A DNA stretch of 8,929 nt from Euryarchaeota archaeon UBA13 (GTDB lineage: Archaea > Thermoplasmatota > Poseidoniia > Poseidoniales > Poseidoniaceae), in NCBI GenBank assembly GCA_002495945.1, contig DAHU01000033.1, positions 35,828-44,756 on the forward strand, in the 5' to 3' direction. The notes under the pieces were generated by a model. It ran no database searches. It saw nothing but the letters and a program-made list of their open reading frames with translations, and was not told where the DNA came from. Within the stretch, counting starts at the first letter, position 1, and the number at the start of each line of letters is the position of its first letter. Shown here piece after piece: positions 1 through 5,758 of this stretch. A program made the translations under genes and the position numbers.

Positions 1-341
1 GGAGGTCCTGATGGAGGTGCTGGTGGTTTGGAGAGCTCTTCGCTTGGTGGTGCTACCGGTTCAACCTCAGCCGGTGTTTCAGGAGCCGCTGTGTCTAGAA
101 CATCTTCCTCATTAGTTACTCCGGCTTCCTCGGCTTCCTCGACTTTTTCTCCAGTTTCAACCCAAAATGGTTTCACATCGTCAACCTCTTCAACAAGTTC
201 TGTAGTGTCCTGATTCATCTCTTCTTGAACCGGCTGTTCAAGGCCACCAAGGCTACCGAATGCATCACCCAGCATGCCTTCTACCTTAGCAATTTCAGAT
301 TGCTCTCTTGCAGTTTCAGCAGAGGTTTTTTTCTTCGCCAT
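1..341 (-). CDS. Acidic, Pro/Glu-rich protein of unknown function (N-terminal part; runs off left edge)
   Basis: Reading the minus strand from the ATG at 341-339 gives 113 uninterrupted codons to the window edge, so the C-terminus is missing. The protein begins MAKKKTSAETAREQSEIAKV, a short basic N-terminus followed by a Gly/Leu stretch (GMLGDAFGSLGGL, about residues 23-35). After that it is strongly acidic and low in complexity, with repeated EEAEEA units near residues 65-71 and a proline-rich run near 90-113. No signal peptide or membrane segment is visible in the part present. The start is supported by GGGAGTGA a few bases upstream and by the abrupt end of coding character there. Composition suggests a disordered linker, possibly ahead of a folded or membrane domain outside the window. 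I do not recognise the family. It is divergent from tRNA-Asp. Confidence 0.72.
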   Translation of the reverse strand, partial: MAKKKTSAETAREQSEIAKVEGMLGDAFGSLGGLEQPVQEEMNQDTTELVEEVDDVKPFWVETGEKVEEAEEAGVTNEEDVLDTAAPETPAEVEPVAPPSEELSKPPAPPSGP

Positions 342-345
342 GGTG

Positions 346-353
346 TCACTCCC
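346..353 (-). promoter_or_regulatory. Shine-Dalgarno of the leftward gene
   Basis: On the minus strand GGGAGTGA lies 4 nt before the ATG at 341. It resembles the archaeal anti-16S consensus GGAGGTGA with one base missing and supports this start codon. Confidence 0.55.
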
Positions 354-373
354 TTGTCAAGCCACATGGCGCG

Positions 374-381
374 GCTTAAAT
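374..381. promoter_or_regulatory. TATA-box-like element, possibly bidirectional
   Basis: The plus strand reads CTTAAATA, centred about 33 bp before the first base of tRNA-Asp, which suits an archaeal TBP site with transcription starting just upstream of the mature tRNA. Read on the minus strand the same bases give TATTTAAG. That would place a leftward start near 350-353, right at the leader of the leftward gene. The position for the tRNA is convincing; the bidirectional use is inference. Confidence 0.5.
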
Positions 382-410
382 AGCGGTTGCGCTCCGGTTG
401 ATACGAACAC

Positions 411-485
411 GCCCGCTTGGTGTAGAGGTTATCATGCAGGATTGTCATTCCTGCGACCCGGGTTCAATTCCCGGAGCGGGCGCCA
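411..485 (+). tRNA. tRNA-Asp (anticodon GTC), CCA encoded
   Basis: A complete cloverleaf can be drawn by hand. The acceptor stem GCCCGCT (411-417) pairs perfectly with AGCGGGC (475-481). The anticodon stem CAGGA (437-441) pairs with TCCTG (449-453) around the loop TTGTCAT, which puts anticodon GTC at 444-446. The T stem CCGGG (458-462) pairs with CCCGG (470-474) around TTCAATT. The discriminator is G482, the usual base for tRNA-Asp, and CCA follows directly at 483-485. There is no intron. The D-arm motif GGTGTAG followed by ATCAT matches archaeal tRNA-Asp genes I know. Confidence 0.96.
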
Positions 486-493
486 ACACCTAC

Positions 494-498
494 TTTTT
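494..498 (+). terminator. T-tract, possible terminator of tRNA-Asp
   Basis: Five consecutive T residues start 9 nt after the encoded CCA. Archaeal RNA polymerase often terminates at short oligo-T runs without a hairpin. The tract is short, so read-through into rpoP remains possible. Confidence 0.35.
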
Positions 499-572
499 CG
501 GTTTACATTGGACACAAGCGCGACAAACAGATTAAGAAAGGAAGACTATTCGGATGGTTTGAGTTGAGTATC

Positions 573-722
573 ATGGTTGAGCTAATAGATTACAAATGTG
601 CCACCTGCGGAAGTATCGAATCTTTTCACAGAGAGCGCAACGGAATAAGTTGCAAAGCATGTGGTTCGAGAGTATTTATGAAACTTCGAAGAACCGGAAC
701 CAAGAAACTCAAGGCAGAATGA
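573..722 (+). CDS. rpoP: DNA-directed RNA polymerase subunit P (Rpo12, zinc ribbon)
   Basis: This 49-residue protein is the archaeal homologue of eukaryotic RPB12/RPABC4, a small zinc-binding subunit needed for assembly of the RNA polymerase core. The translation shows the family pattern in full: YKCATCG (Cys9 and Cys12) and CKACGSRVF (Cys27 and Cys30), giving a CxxC-x14-CxxC zinc ribbon, then a basic tail rich in Arg and Lys (MKLRRTGTKKLK). The CxxCGSRV signature is diagnostic, and the length is typical. The ATG at 573 places the tyrosine and first Cys pair where relatives have them. No strong Shine-Dalgarno precedes it, so it may be leaderless or weakly initiated. It lies 41 nt upstream of the RFC-like gene and may be co-transcribed with it. 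Confidence 0.93.
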   Translation: MVELIDYKCATCGSIESFHRERNGISCKACGSRVFMKLRRTGTKKLKAE

Positions 723-763
723 TTACCGGACAGTTCAAAAACCGCCGTTAGGTTTCCAAGTAC

Positions 764-1885
764 ATGACGTCGTGGTTAGAGTCAAAAGCCCCGACTAAGT
801 TCAGTGACTTACTAACTTCAGATGCCATAAAGGAGACTCTACAAACTGCTTCAACTGGAGCCAACCCCCCTCACTTGTTGATATCTGGGCCTAACGGTGT
901 CGGTAAAACAGCCGTCATGCGGTTACTTGCACGACAATTATTAGGGCCCGGGTGGCAGTCAACAACCCACATTCTCAATGCCAAAGATCTTTCTAGAATG
1001 CCAGGGGCAATGAAGAAATTTGAAGATTTCATTAGGCCCAGTGACTCAAGTAATAGCCTGGCAGGCCTAACAAGCCTCGACATTTTTTCAGAATCTGTGG
1101 CTGAATTTCCTAATGATCCGGGACCGCCAAGTGGACAAGAAACCTTCAACAAACCTACACAAAACCGAATAAAATTGTCAAGAATTATAGTGATTGAAGA
1201 TGCAGATTATCTCGGTAATCTTCGACAGGCATACTTGCGTCGTATGATGGAGCAAAGCAGTTTAACCTCGAGGTTTATTTTTACCACAACCACTCCATCA
1301 CGATTAATCGAGGCTTTGAGGAGTAGAGTTCAGCATGTTAGGATCCCGCGCTATAGCAACAAAGTAGTAGAACAGAAACTAGCCGATATTGCGAATCAAG
1401 AGAATTTGGACCCTGCTCGCGGTGTAATCGGAGATATAGCACACGTTAGTGAGGGAAATATACGCAAGGCGATTTTCATCCTAGAACTAATGGGCAAGCG
1501 CGAATTGCTATCCAATCGGCGCCATCTTCAGGAATTGATGTCTTCGGTAAAAGTCAGAGAGATTCAACACGTTCTCGAAGAGGCGATGCGAGGCAGAGTG
1601 CATGAATGGCGCTGGGAGAAGACGAATGGGAGAAACCAGCGGGCGCTAAAAGGGGCGATGGGGCTACTTGACAATTTGACAGAGCGGCAAAATTTGGAGC
1701 CAGAAGACGTGGTGATTCAATTTCATAGATTGTTGACCGAGGGAAGAATGAACCTTGACGATCGATTGCTGGCAAAGATTTTGGTTAGTTTAGCGAAGTG
1801 TGAGGTATCACTATTCAAGACCTCCCAACCCCGTATTGAATTGGAGAGATTTCTTCTAGACGTGGCCGCATTTTCAGAAAATTAA
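764..1885 (+). CDS. RFC small-subunit-like AAA+ clamp-loader ATPase, divergent paralogue
   Basis: RFC loads the PCNA sliding clamp onto primed DNA; this 373-residue protein has the whole architecture. The N-terminus WLESKAP (4-10) matches the RFC box usually WVEKYRP. Walker A is GPNGVGKT (42-49). LNAKDL (71-76) replaces the usual LNASDE. Walker B is IIVIEDAD (141-148), followed by RQAYLRRMME (154-163). Sensor 1 lies near 171-177, the arginine finger is SRV (187-189, usually SRC), and sensor 2 is GNIRKA (231-236). The collar domain ends with QPRIELERFL, equivalent to the conserved C-terminus of RFC subunits. Walker B reads ED where active subunits have DE, and about 45 extra residues (roughly 92-136) precede it. 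Many euryarchaea carry two small subunits, and this looks like the diverged one; weak ATPase activity is inference. Confidence 0.85.
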   Translation: MTSWLESKAPTKFSDLLTSDAIKETLQTASTGANPPHLLISGPNGVGKTAVMRLLARQLLGPGWQSTTHILNAKDLSRMPGAMKKFEDFIRPSDSSNSLAGLTSLDIFSESVAEFPNDPGPPSGQETFNKPTQNRIKLSRIIVIEDADYLGNLRQAYLRRMMEQSSLTSRFIFTTTTPSRLIEALRSRVQHVRIPRYSNKVVEQKLADIANQENLDPARGVIGDIAHVSEGNIRKAIFILELMGKRELLSNRRHLQELMSSVKVREIQHVLEEAMRGRVHEWRWEKTNGRNQRALKGAMGLLDNLTERQNLEPEDVVIQFHRLLTEGRMNLDDRLLAKILVSLAKCEVSLFKTSQPRIELERFLLDVAAFSEN

Positions 1886-1891
1886 CCAATC

Positions 1892-1899
1892 GTAATACT
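1892..1899 (+). promoter_or_regulatory. Weak TATA-like element before tRNA-Arg
   Basis: GTAATACT lies about 31 bp before the first base of tRNA-Arg, the distance expected of an archaeal TATA box. The match is poor, and the call rests mainly on spacing. Confidence 0.3.
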
Positions 1900-1926
1900 C
1901 ATGACGACCATGATGCTGGCATGGCT

Positions 1927-2000
1927 GGGCGCGTAGCACAGCTGGATAATGCGTCGGCCTCCTAAGCCGAAGATCGCGGGTTCGAATCCTGCCGCGCCCG
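1927..2000 (+). tRNA. tRNA-Arg (anticodon CCT), CCA not encoded
   Basis: The acceptor stem GGGCGCG (1927-1933) pairs perfectly with CGCGCCC (1993-1999), and the discriminator is G2000. The anticodon stem TCGGC (1954-1958) pairs with GCCGA (1966-1970) around the loop CTCCTAA. This gives anticodon CCT at 1961-1963, which reads AGG arginine codons. The T stem GCGGG pairs with CCTGC around TTCGAAT, with one G-T pair. The bases after the discriminator are CTC, so CCA must be added by a nucleotidyltransferase, unlike tRNA-Asp in this window. There is no intron. Confidence 0.96.
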
Positions 2001-2071
2001 CTCAAACACGAATTCTTGAGGAAATATTGGGCAATGAGTAAAAAGTGGAACCGATTGGTTGGTTTGATACG

Positions 2072-3592
2072 ATGGCAAGTGGTAATTCCAAGACTCCTAA
2101 TTCGGCTCTTGAACTACCCGATCCGTACGGCCATGGATTTGAGCGGATTGAAGATCCGCTAGAAAAAACCAGAGTGCAGTGGACACATTTGGAAGGGCGG
2201 AGAAAATTTTACGGTAATATTGCGAGATATTGGTTACTGATTTATTGGCGTTCTGTTGTTGGTCTTGTATTGGCATTTATCGCCATGCTTGGAATCTTCT
2301 TTCCCGACCAGATATCAGCAAAAAATTGGCTAATTATTTTACTCCCAGTGCCGGTATTATTGGCTATTATACCGAATATTATTGCCGTTGAGTCGGCTTG
2401 GCATGCAATGCAAGCGAGGCTCTCTCTTAGGGAACAGGGTGGCTTTAGTGACGGTGTTCGACATACTCTAAGAGTGCAACCAGGCATAGACCGGATTATT
2501 GACGGATTGAGAGATTACAGAAGAAATAACCTTGTCAGTACGGTATTGATTAGTTTCTCATTCTCAATGATTGTCTTGGCTACAGCGACAAAATCAGGAA
2601 CCATCGCATGGAATCTTGCGCTTTTAGTCGCTGTTTCAACCGGTTTCATTTACACTTTCCACGCACAATATACTAACTTGAGTGTGAAGCAACTTGGTGA
2701 TAGATTCCCGAACTTAGTTTTTCATGCACCGACCCATCACCAAACCCAATTAGGTAGTATTCTAAGCGATTTACTAACAGCCCATTTGGATCCAGATTTA
2801 GCATTAGAATGGAATCGATGGTTGGAGAACTTCCATGCTTCTTTGATGCCGGGGAATGACAAAAAGCAGGCACTTGAGAGATTATTATACATATTGTATT
2901 TACACAATTTGGGCGAAGTTTCCGATGCAGATGTTAGGTCTGAATTTGGCACGTTTATGGTTCGGGGGAAAATCAAAACCATTCTTTACGACCAAGATAA
3001 TGATTTCAATTGGCGGACATTACAACGGTTAATCTCTCACGCCAAAGCTTGGCAACCTAGCGCCTTCAATCTACTGGATAGACTACAAACTGATTTGTTA
3101 AGTGGCAAGCCTGAGATTTCAAGAGCAAAATGGCGAATGGATGTCGCCCTTGATGATGTTTGCGTTGGTGGTGCTACCAATCTATTCATCGTATTGAACA
3201 ATCAATCCTTCGAGAAAAGTACGGTTACTGTTGAGGTCTTAGTCCCTAACGGTGAACCTGAAACTCGCACTCATCGATTCGAACTCGATGCATGCCCACC
3301 CCCAAGAGGCAGTGTAAAACTATCAGCCAAAAATGACGAGGACTGTCTCGATTGGATTCCAAGATATTTGCATAAAGGGGTAGTTTTGTGGATGAATGTG
3401 GCATGGAATAGAAATTTCTATGGCGCAACCAACATACAAGTTGTGCTAAGAGACGATAAGGGTGTTGTGCTGGAATCTCAAGTATTGACTACCAAGGTTA
3501 GCAGAAAAGTCTCTAACGCCCTTAGAAAGCGGCAACTCAGGCTTGAAAAGGCGAGAAAAATCGGTGAAATGGAAATACCTATCTCTTCTTGA
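2072..3592 (+). CDS. Four-TM membrane protein with large soluble C-terminal region, unknown function
   Basis: I do not recognise this protein. Counting from the ATG at 2072, hydrophobic segments lie near residues 61-77, 86-106, 154-172 and 177-195. They form two helical hairpins separated by a basic, cytoplasm-like stretch (WHAMQARLSLREQ onward). A short polar N-terminus precedes them. About 310 soluble residues follow: first a mostly helical part, then from about residue 355 a stretch of alternating hydrophobic residues that looks like a beta-sandwich, and finally a basic tail (LRKRQLRLEKARK). No catalytic motif or metal-binding cluster stands out. The frame is also open from a GTG at 2045; ATG is preferred, but neither start has a good Shine-Dalgarno. 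It lies just after tRNA-Arg and 79 nt before the flavoprotein gene, so it is probably its own transcription unit. Confidence 0.8.
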   Translation: MASGNSKTPNSALELPDPYGHGFERIEDPLEKTRVQWTHLEGRRKFYGNIARYWLLIYWRSVVGLVLAFIAMLGIFFPDQISAKNWLIILLPVPVLLAIIPNIIAVESAWHAMQARLSLREQGGFSDGVRHTLRVQPGIDRIIDGLRDYRRNNLVSTVLISFSFSMIVLATATKSGTIAWNLALLVAVSTGFIYTFHAQYTNLSVKQLGDRFPNLVFHAPTHHQTQLGSILSDLLTAHLDPDLALEWNRWLENFHASLMPGNDKKQALERLLYILYLHNLGEVSDADVRSEFGTFMVRGKIKTILYDQDNDFNWRTLQRLISHAKAWQPSAFNLLDRLQTDLLSGKPEISRAKWRMDVALDDVCVGGATNLFIVLNNQSFEKSTVTVEVLVPNGEPETRTHRFELDACPPPRGSVKLSAKNDEDCLDWIPRYLHKGVVLWMNVAWNRNFYGATNIQVVLRDDKGVVLESQVLTTKVSRKVSNALRKRQLRLEKARKIGEMEIPISS

Positions 3593-3659
3593 TTGATTAT
3601 TAGAAATCAATATTGTATGCGGTTGGCTTATTTCCCCCTCACGCTTCGCGTAGACTGAC

Positions 3660-3666
3660 GGGTGAT
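3660..3666 (+). promoter_or_regulatory. Shine-Dalgarno of the flavoprotein gene
   Basis: GGGTGAT ends 5 nt before the ATG at 3672. It contains GGTGAT, a perfect part of the archaeal anti-16S complement, and fixes the start of the flavoprotein. The 3593-3671 gap otherwise shows only a weak AT-rich inverted repeat (TTGATT 3593-3598 with AATCAA 3605-3610). Confidence 0.65.
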
Positions 3667-3671
3667 TTAGA

Positions 3672-5291
3672 ATGGAAGCATGGGACATACTTGTTATCGG
3701 CGATGGCCCCGCAGCACTACGCTCTGCTGCTTTATCAGCGAAGAGTGGTGCAAAGACACTACTTATCTCATCAACTGCTCTTGGTAAAGGAAACTCTGCA
3801 GCCCTAGATGGGCTTGCTGCACCAATCCAAGAAATGAACAATAGGGGCCACAGAGAAGATACGATAAAATCGGGGTTTTTTCTTTGCGACCAAGATATAG
3901 TCTCAGCTAAAACGAGCACTGCAATCGATGAGATGAATCATTTGGAAAAAGCCGGAGTAGTATTCAGTCGAGACGCCAAAGGCTTGCCTTTGACCAAGAA
4001 ATTAATCGGGCATTCAAGTCCAAGAGTTGTCGATGCCGGTGATTCCTCGATTAGAGATGTTCAACAGATTTTAGAAGAACAATGCATGAAACATGGAGTT
4101 GTTCGAAGGGGCGATCAACTCCCCGTAATGTTGGTCAGTACAAAGCAAAAGGTTGACGGGGTCATTACTTTGGACATGGTTAACGGGAGATTCCTTGCCA
4201 TTCAAACTAAAGCGGTGATAATTGCTGATGGCGGCTTCGAAGGAATTTTCAATGGAACAGGAATTGGTTTCGGTATGGATTTAGCCCTGCGAGCAGGTCT
4301 GCCGCTAAGAGACATGGAATTCATCGCTAAGTCGCCGTTGGCGGTTGCGGATTCAAAATTAGTCCTGTCTTCGACAATGCTAGGTTATGGAGCTGATTTG
4401 TGCGACACCTCAGGCGCCAGTTTAACTGCCGACAACATGACTGATTTGTGCGATATCGCTGCACAATCAGGCGGTGCTGTCATGGATGGACGGAACATGG
4501 GTGACAGCGGTGTATGGTGGCAATCTGCATTCAGAGTTGTCAAGAGCTCGACTGGAGTTGATATGAATAAGTACACAGTTGGATTAGAAAATCGAGTCAA
4601 TCAAACAATAGGGGGTATTCCGACCGACGAATGTGGTAGGGCGGTAATTGGTAGTTGGTCGCGTTGGTTCACTGGATTATACGCGGCAGGTGATGCTGCC
4701 TGCTCGGGACTTAACGGAGCAGGCATATTGCCCGGCAATCGCCTACTGGATGCCTTGACTGGTGGTAGTAGCGCCGCAACACACGCTGCCGAATGGGTGG
4801 CAAAACAGTCCTTTTCTAATACTGATAATTTACGAGAGTCACTGGAAAACTGTGAAGCAAACTTCGCATCTAAATTCTCTGCCGAAGCATCCGAAACAGT
4901 GCACAGGGTTGGCGCTCTCAACAGCAGACTACTGGGCATCGCAACAAAATTCACCTCCGATGCCAATAGTGCTGATGACCTGTCTAAAATGTTAGAAGAT
5001 TTGGCACAAGCCGCAACCTCTGCTCAAGAGGTACATTTGGATCAAAAGTCACTAATCGCCAATACCAACTATTCTTCTCTGCTAAGGGTTCAATCAGGAA
5101 TTCGCTTACTGAGAGCCTCAATAAAATCCGCATTGGCAAGAAATGAATCTCGTGGCGTTCACTTGAGAAGCGACTTTGCGGAAGAAAACCCCGAATTAAT
5201 TCACCATATAACAGTCGATAATGAAGATAATGTTGGTACTTTAGCTGTTAGAAAAGGTCAGAAAGACAATTGGATATTGGCTCCGCAGTGA
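3672..5291 (+). CDS. FAD-dependent protein of the SdhA/FrdA/NadB superfamily with altered active site
   Basis: The fold assignment is strong. An N-terminal dinucleotide-binding motif VIGDGPAAL (8-16) follows WDI. The second FAD-contact region is VIIADGGFEGIF (182-193), and GLYAAGDAACSGLNGAG (335-351) then PGNRLLDAL (354-362) match the C-terminal FAD motif usually GLYAAGE followed by GGNSLLD. The end carries ESRGVHLRSDF, equivalent to the conserved RTESRGAHAREDY of flavoprotein subunits. However, the residues that bind and reduce dicarboxylates in succinate dehydrogenase appear replaced: HPTG becomes SPLA (221-224), REG becomes LGYG (237-240), HYTMGG becomes NQTIGG (310-315) and NRLGGN becomes GILPGN (351-356). 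The His that binds FAD covalently aligns with Asn41. It is unlikely to be a normal succinate dehydrogenase, and no iron-sulfur subunit or membrane anchor lies nearby. Substrate unknown. It abuts the HIT gene. Confidence 0.85.
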   Translation: MEAWDILVIGDGPAALRSAALSAKSGAKTLLISSTALGKGNSAALDGLAAPIQEMNNRGHREDTIKSGFFLCDQDIVSAKTSTAIDEMNHLEKAGVVFSRDAKGLPLTKKLIGHSSPRVVDAGDSSIRDVQQILEEQCMKHGVVRRGDQLPVMLVSTKQKVDGVITLDMVNGRFLAIQTKAVIIADGGFEGIFNGTGIGFGMDLALRAGLPLRDMEFIAKSPLAVADSKLVLSSTMLGYGADLCDTSGASLTADNMTDLCDIAAQSGGAVMDGRNMGDSGVWWQSAFRVVKSSTGVDMNKYTVGLENRVNQTIGGIPTDECGRAVIGSWSRWFTGLYAAGDAACSGLNGAGILPGNRLLDALTGGSSAATHAAEWVAKQSFSNTDNLRESLENCEANFASKFSAEASETVHRVGALNSRLLGIATKFTSDANSADDLSKMLEDLAQAATSAQEVHLDQKSLIANTNYSSLLRVQSGIRLLRASIKSALARNESRGVHLRSDFAEENPELIHHITVDNEDNVGTLAVRKGQKDNWILAPQ

Positions 5292-5323
5292 AAGACAATA
5301 ACTTGGATGCTCTAGCAAGCACC

Positions 5324-5758
5324 ATGAGCGAGCATACTTTGTTTGGTAAAATTATCGCAGGGGAGATTCCCGCTCACAAAGTAGCAAGCGGTGAAGACTG
5401 GTTTGCATTTCTTGACATATTTCCTCGAAGAAAAGGTCATACCTTGGTAGTGCCTCACAAACAGGTGTCCAATTTACAAGACTTAGATGACCAAGAAATA
5501 GCTAATTTGTTTATTGGGGTAAAAGAGGTCCAAAACAGATTATCGAAGGTATTTGCTACAGCGGATTTCACCATTTGCGTTCATGATGGGCCGTTGGCAG
5601 GTCAAGAAGTGCCACATGTTCACGTACATGTGATACCAAGAAATGCAGGTGATGGGGGCAGGACCCTAATGGCAATGTGGCCGGATACAGTTACTGGAGA
5701 ACCTAATCATGCAGAGTTGGCAGAAATTGCAAGTAGATTGAGTGAGGTGGAATCATGA
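5324..5758 (+). CDS. HIT-family nucleotide hydrolase/transferase (HINT-like)
   Basis: HIT proteins hydrolyse or transfer nucleoside monophosphates from substrates such as AMP-lysine, AMP-amides or diadenosine polyphosphates. This 144-residue protein has the family layout: LFGKIIAGEIPAHKV (6-20), FLDIFPRRKGHTLVVP (29-44) and the catalytic histidine triad GQEVPHVHVHVIPR (93-106, His98, His100 and His102), with His102 close to the usual nucleophile region. Length is typical. The N-terminal CxxC often found in zinc-binding HIT proteins (usually CIFCKI) is absent here and reads TLFGKI. The frame is open further upstream (GTG 5288 overlapping the flavoprotein stop, TTG 5270). The ATG at 5324 is chosen because the family starts there. 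It sits 32 nt after the flavoprotein gene. The exact substrate is unknown. Confidence 0.92.
   Translation: MSEHTLFGKIIAGEIPAHKVASGEDWFAFLDIFPRRKGHTLVVPHKQVSNLQDLDDQEIANLFIGVKEVQNRLSKVFATADFTICVHDGPLAGQEVPHVHVHVIPRNAGDGGRTLMAMWPDTVTGEPNHAELAEIASRLSEVES
5744..5749 (+). promoter_or_regulatory. Strong Shine-Dalgarno of the acyltransferase gene
   Basis: GAGGTG lies inside the last codons of the HIT gene, 5 nt before the ATG at 5755. It fits the archaeal anti-16S sequence closely. Together with the ATGA overlap it indicates translational coupling of the two genes. Confidence 0.7.

Noticed and set aside
28..213. Plus-strand Ser/Thr-rich ORF at the left edge
   Set aside because: It is the antisense of the acidic minus-strand gene, which has a start, a ribosome site and sensible composition; the Ser/Thr richness simply mirrors Glu/Pro codons.
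274..567. Plus-strand ORF of 97 codons
   Set aside because: It runs through the start of the leftward gene and the whole tRNA-Asp gene, so it is not a real protein.
871..1152. Minus-strand ORF opposite the RFC-like gene
   Set aside because: It is antisense to the Walker A region of a clearly conserved protein and has no ribosome site or recognisable motif.
3446..3919. Minus-strand ORF of 157 codons spanning the gap before the flavoprotein
   Set aside because: It covers the 3' end of the membrane-protein gene and the FAD-binding motif of the flavoprotein, both with better support, and has no family resemblance.
4601..4966. Minus-strand ORF of 121 codons
   Set aside because: It is antisense to the conserved FAD-binding C-terminal motif of the flavoprotein and is best read as a shadow.
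3672..5291. Calling the flavoprotein sdhA, frdA or nadB
   Set aside because: The superfamily fold is clear, but catalytic residues of those enzymes do not align and the usual partner genes are absent, so a specific name would mislead.
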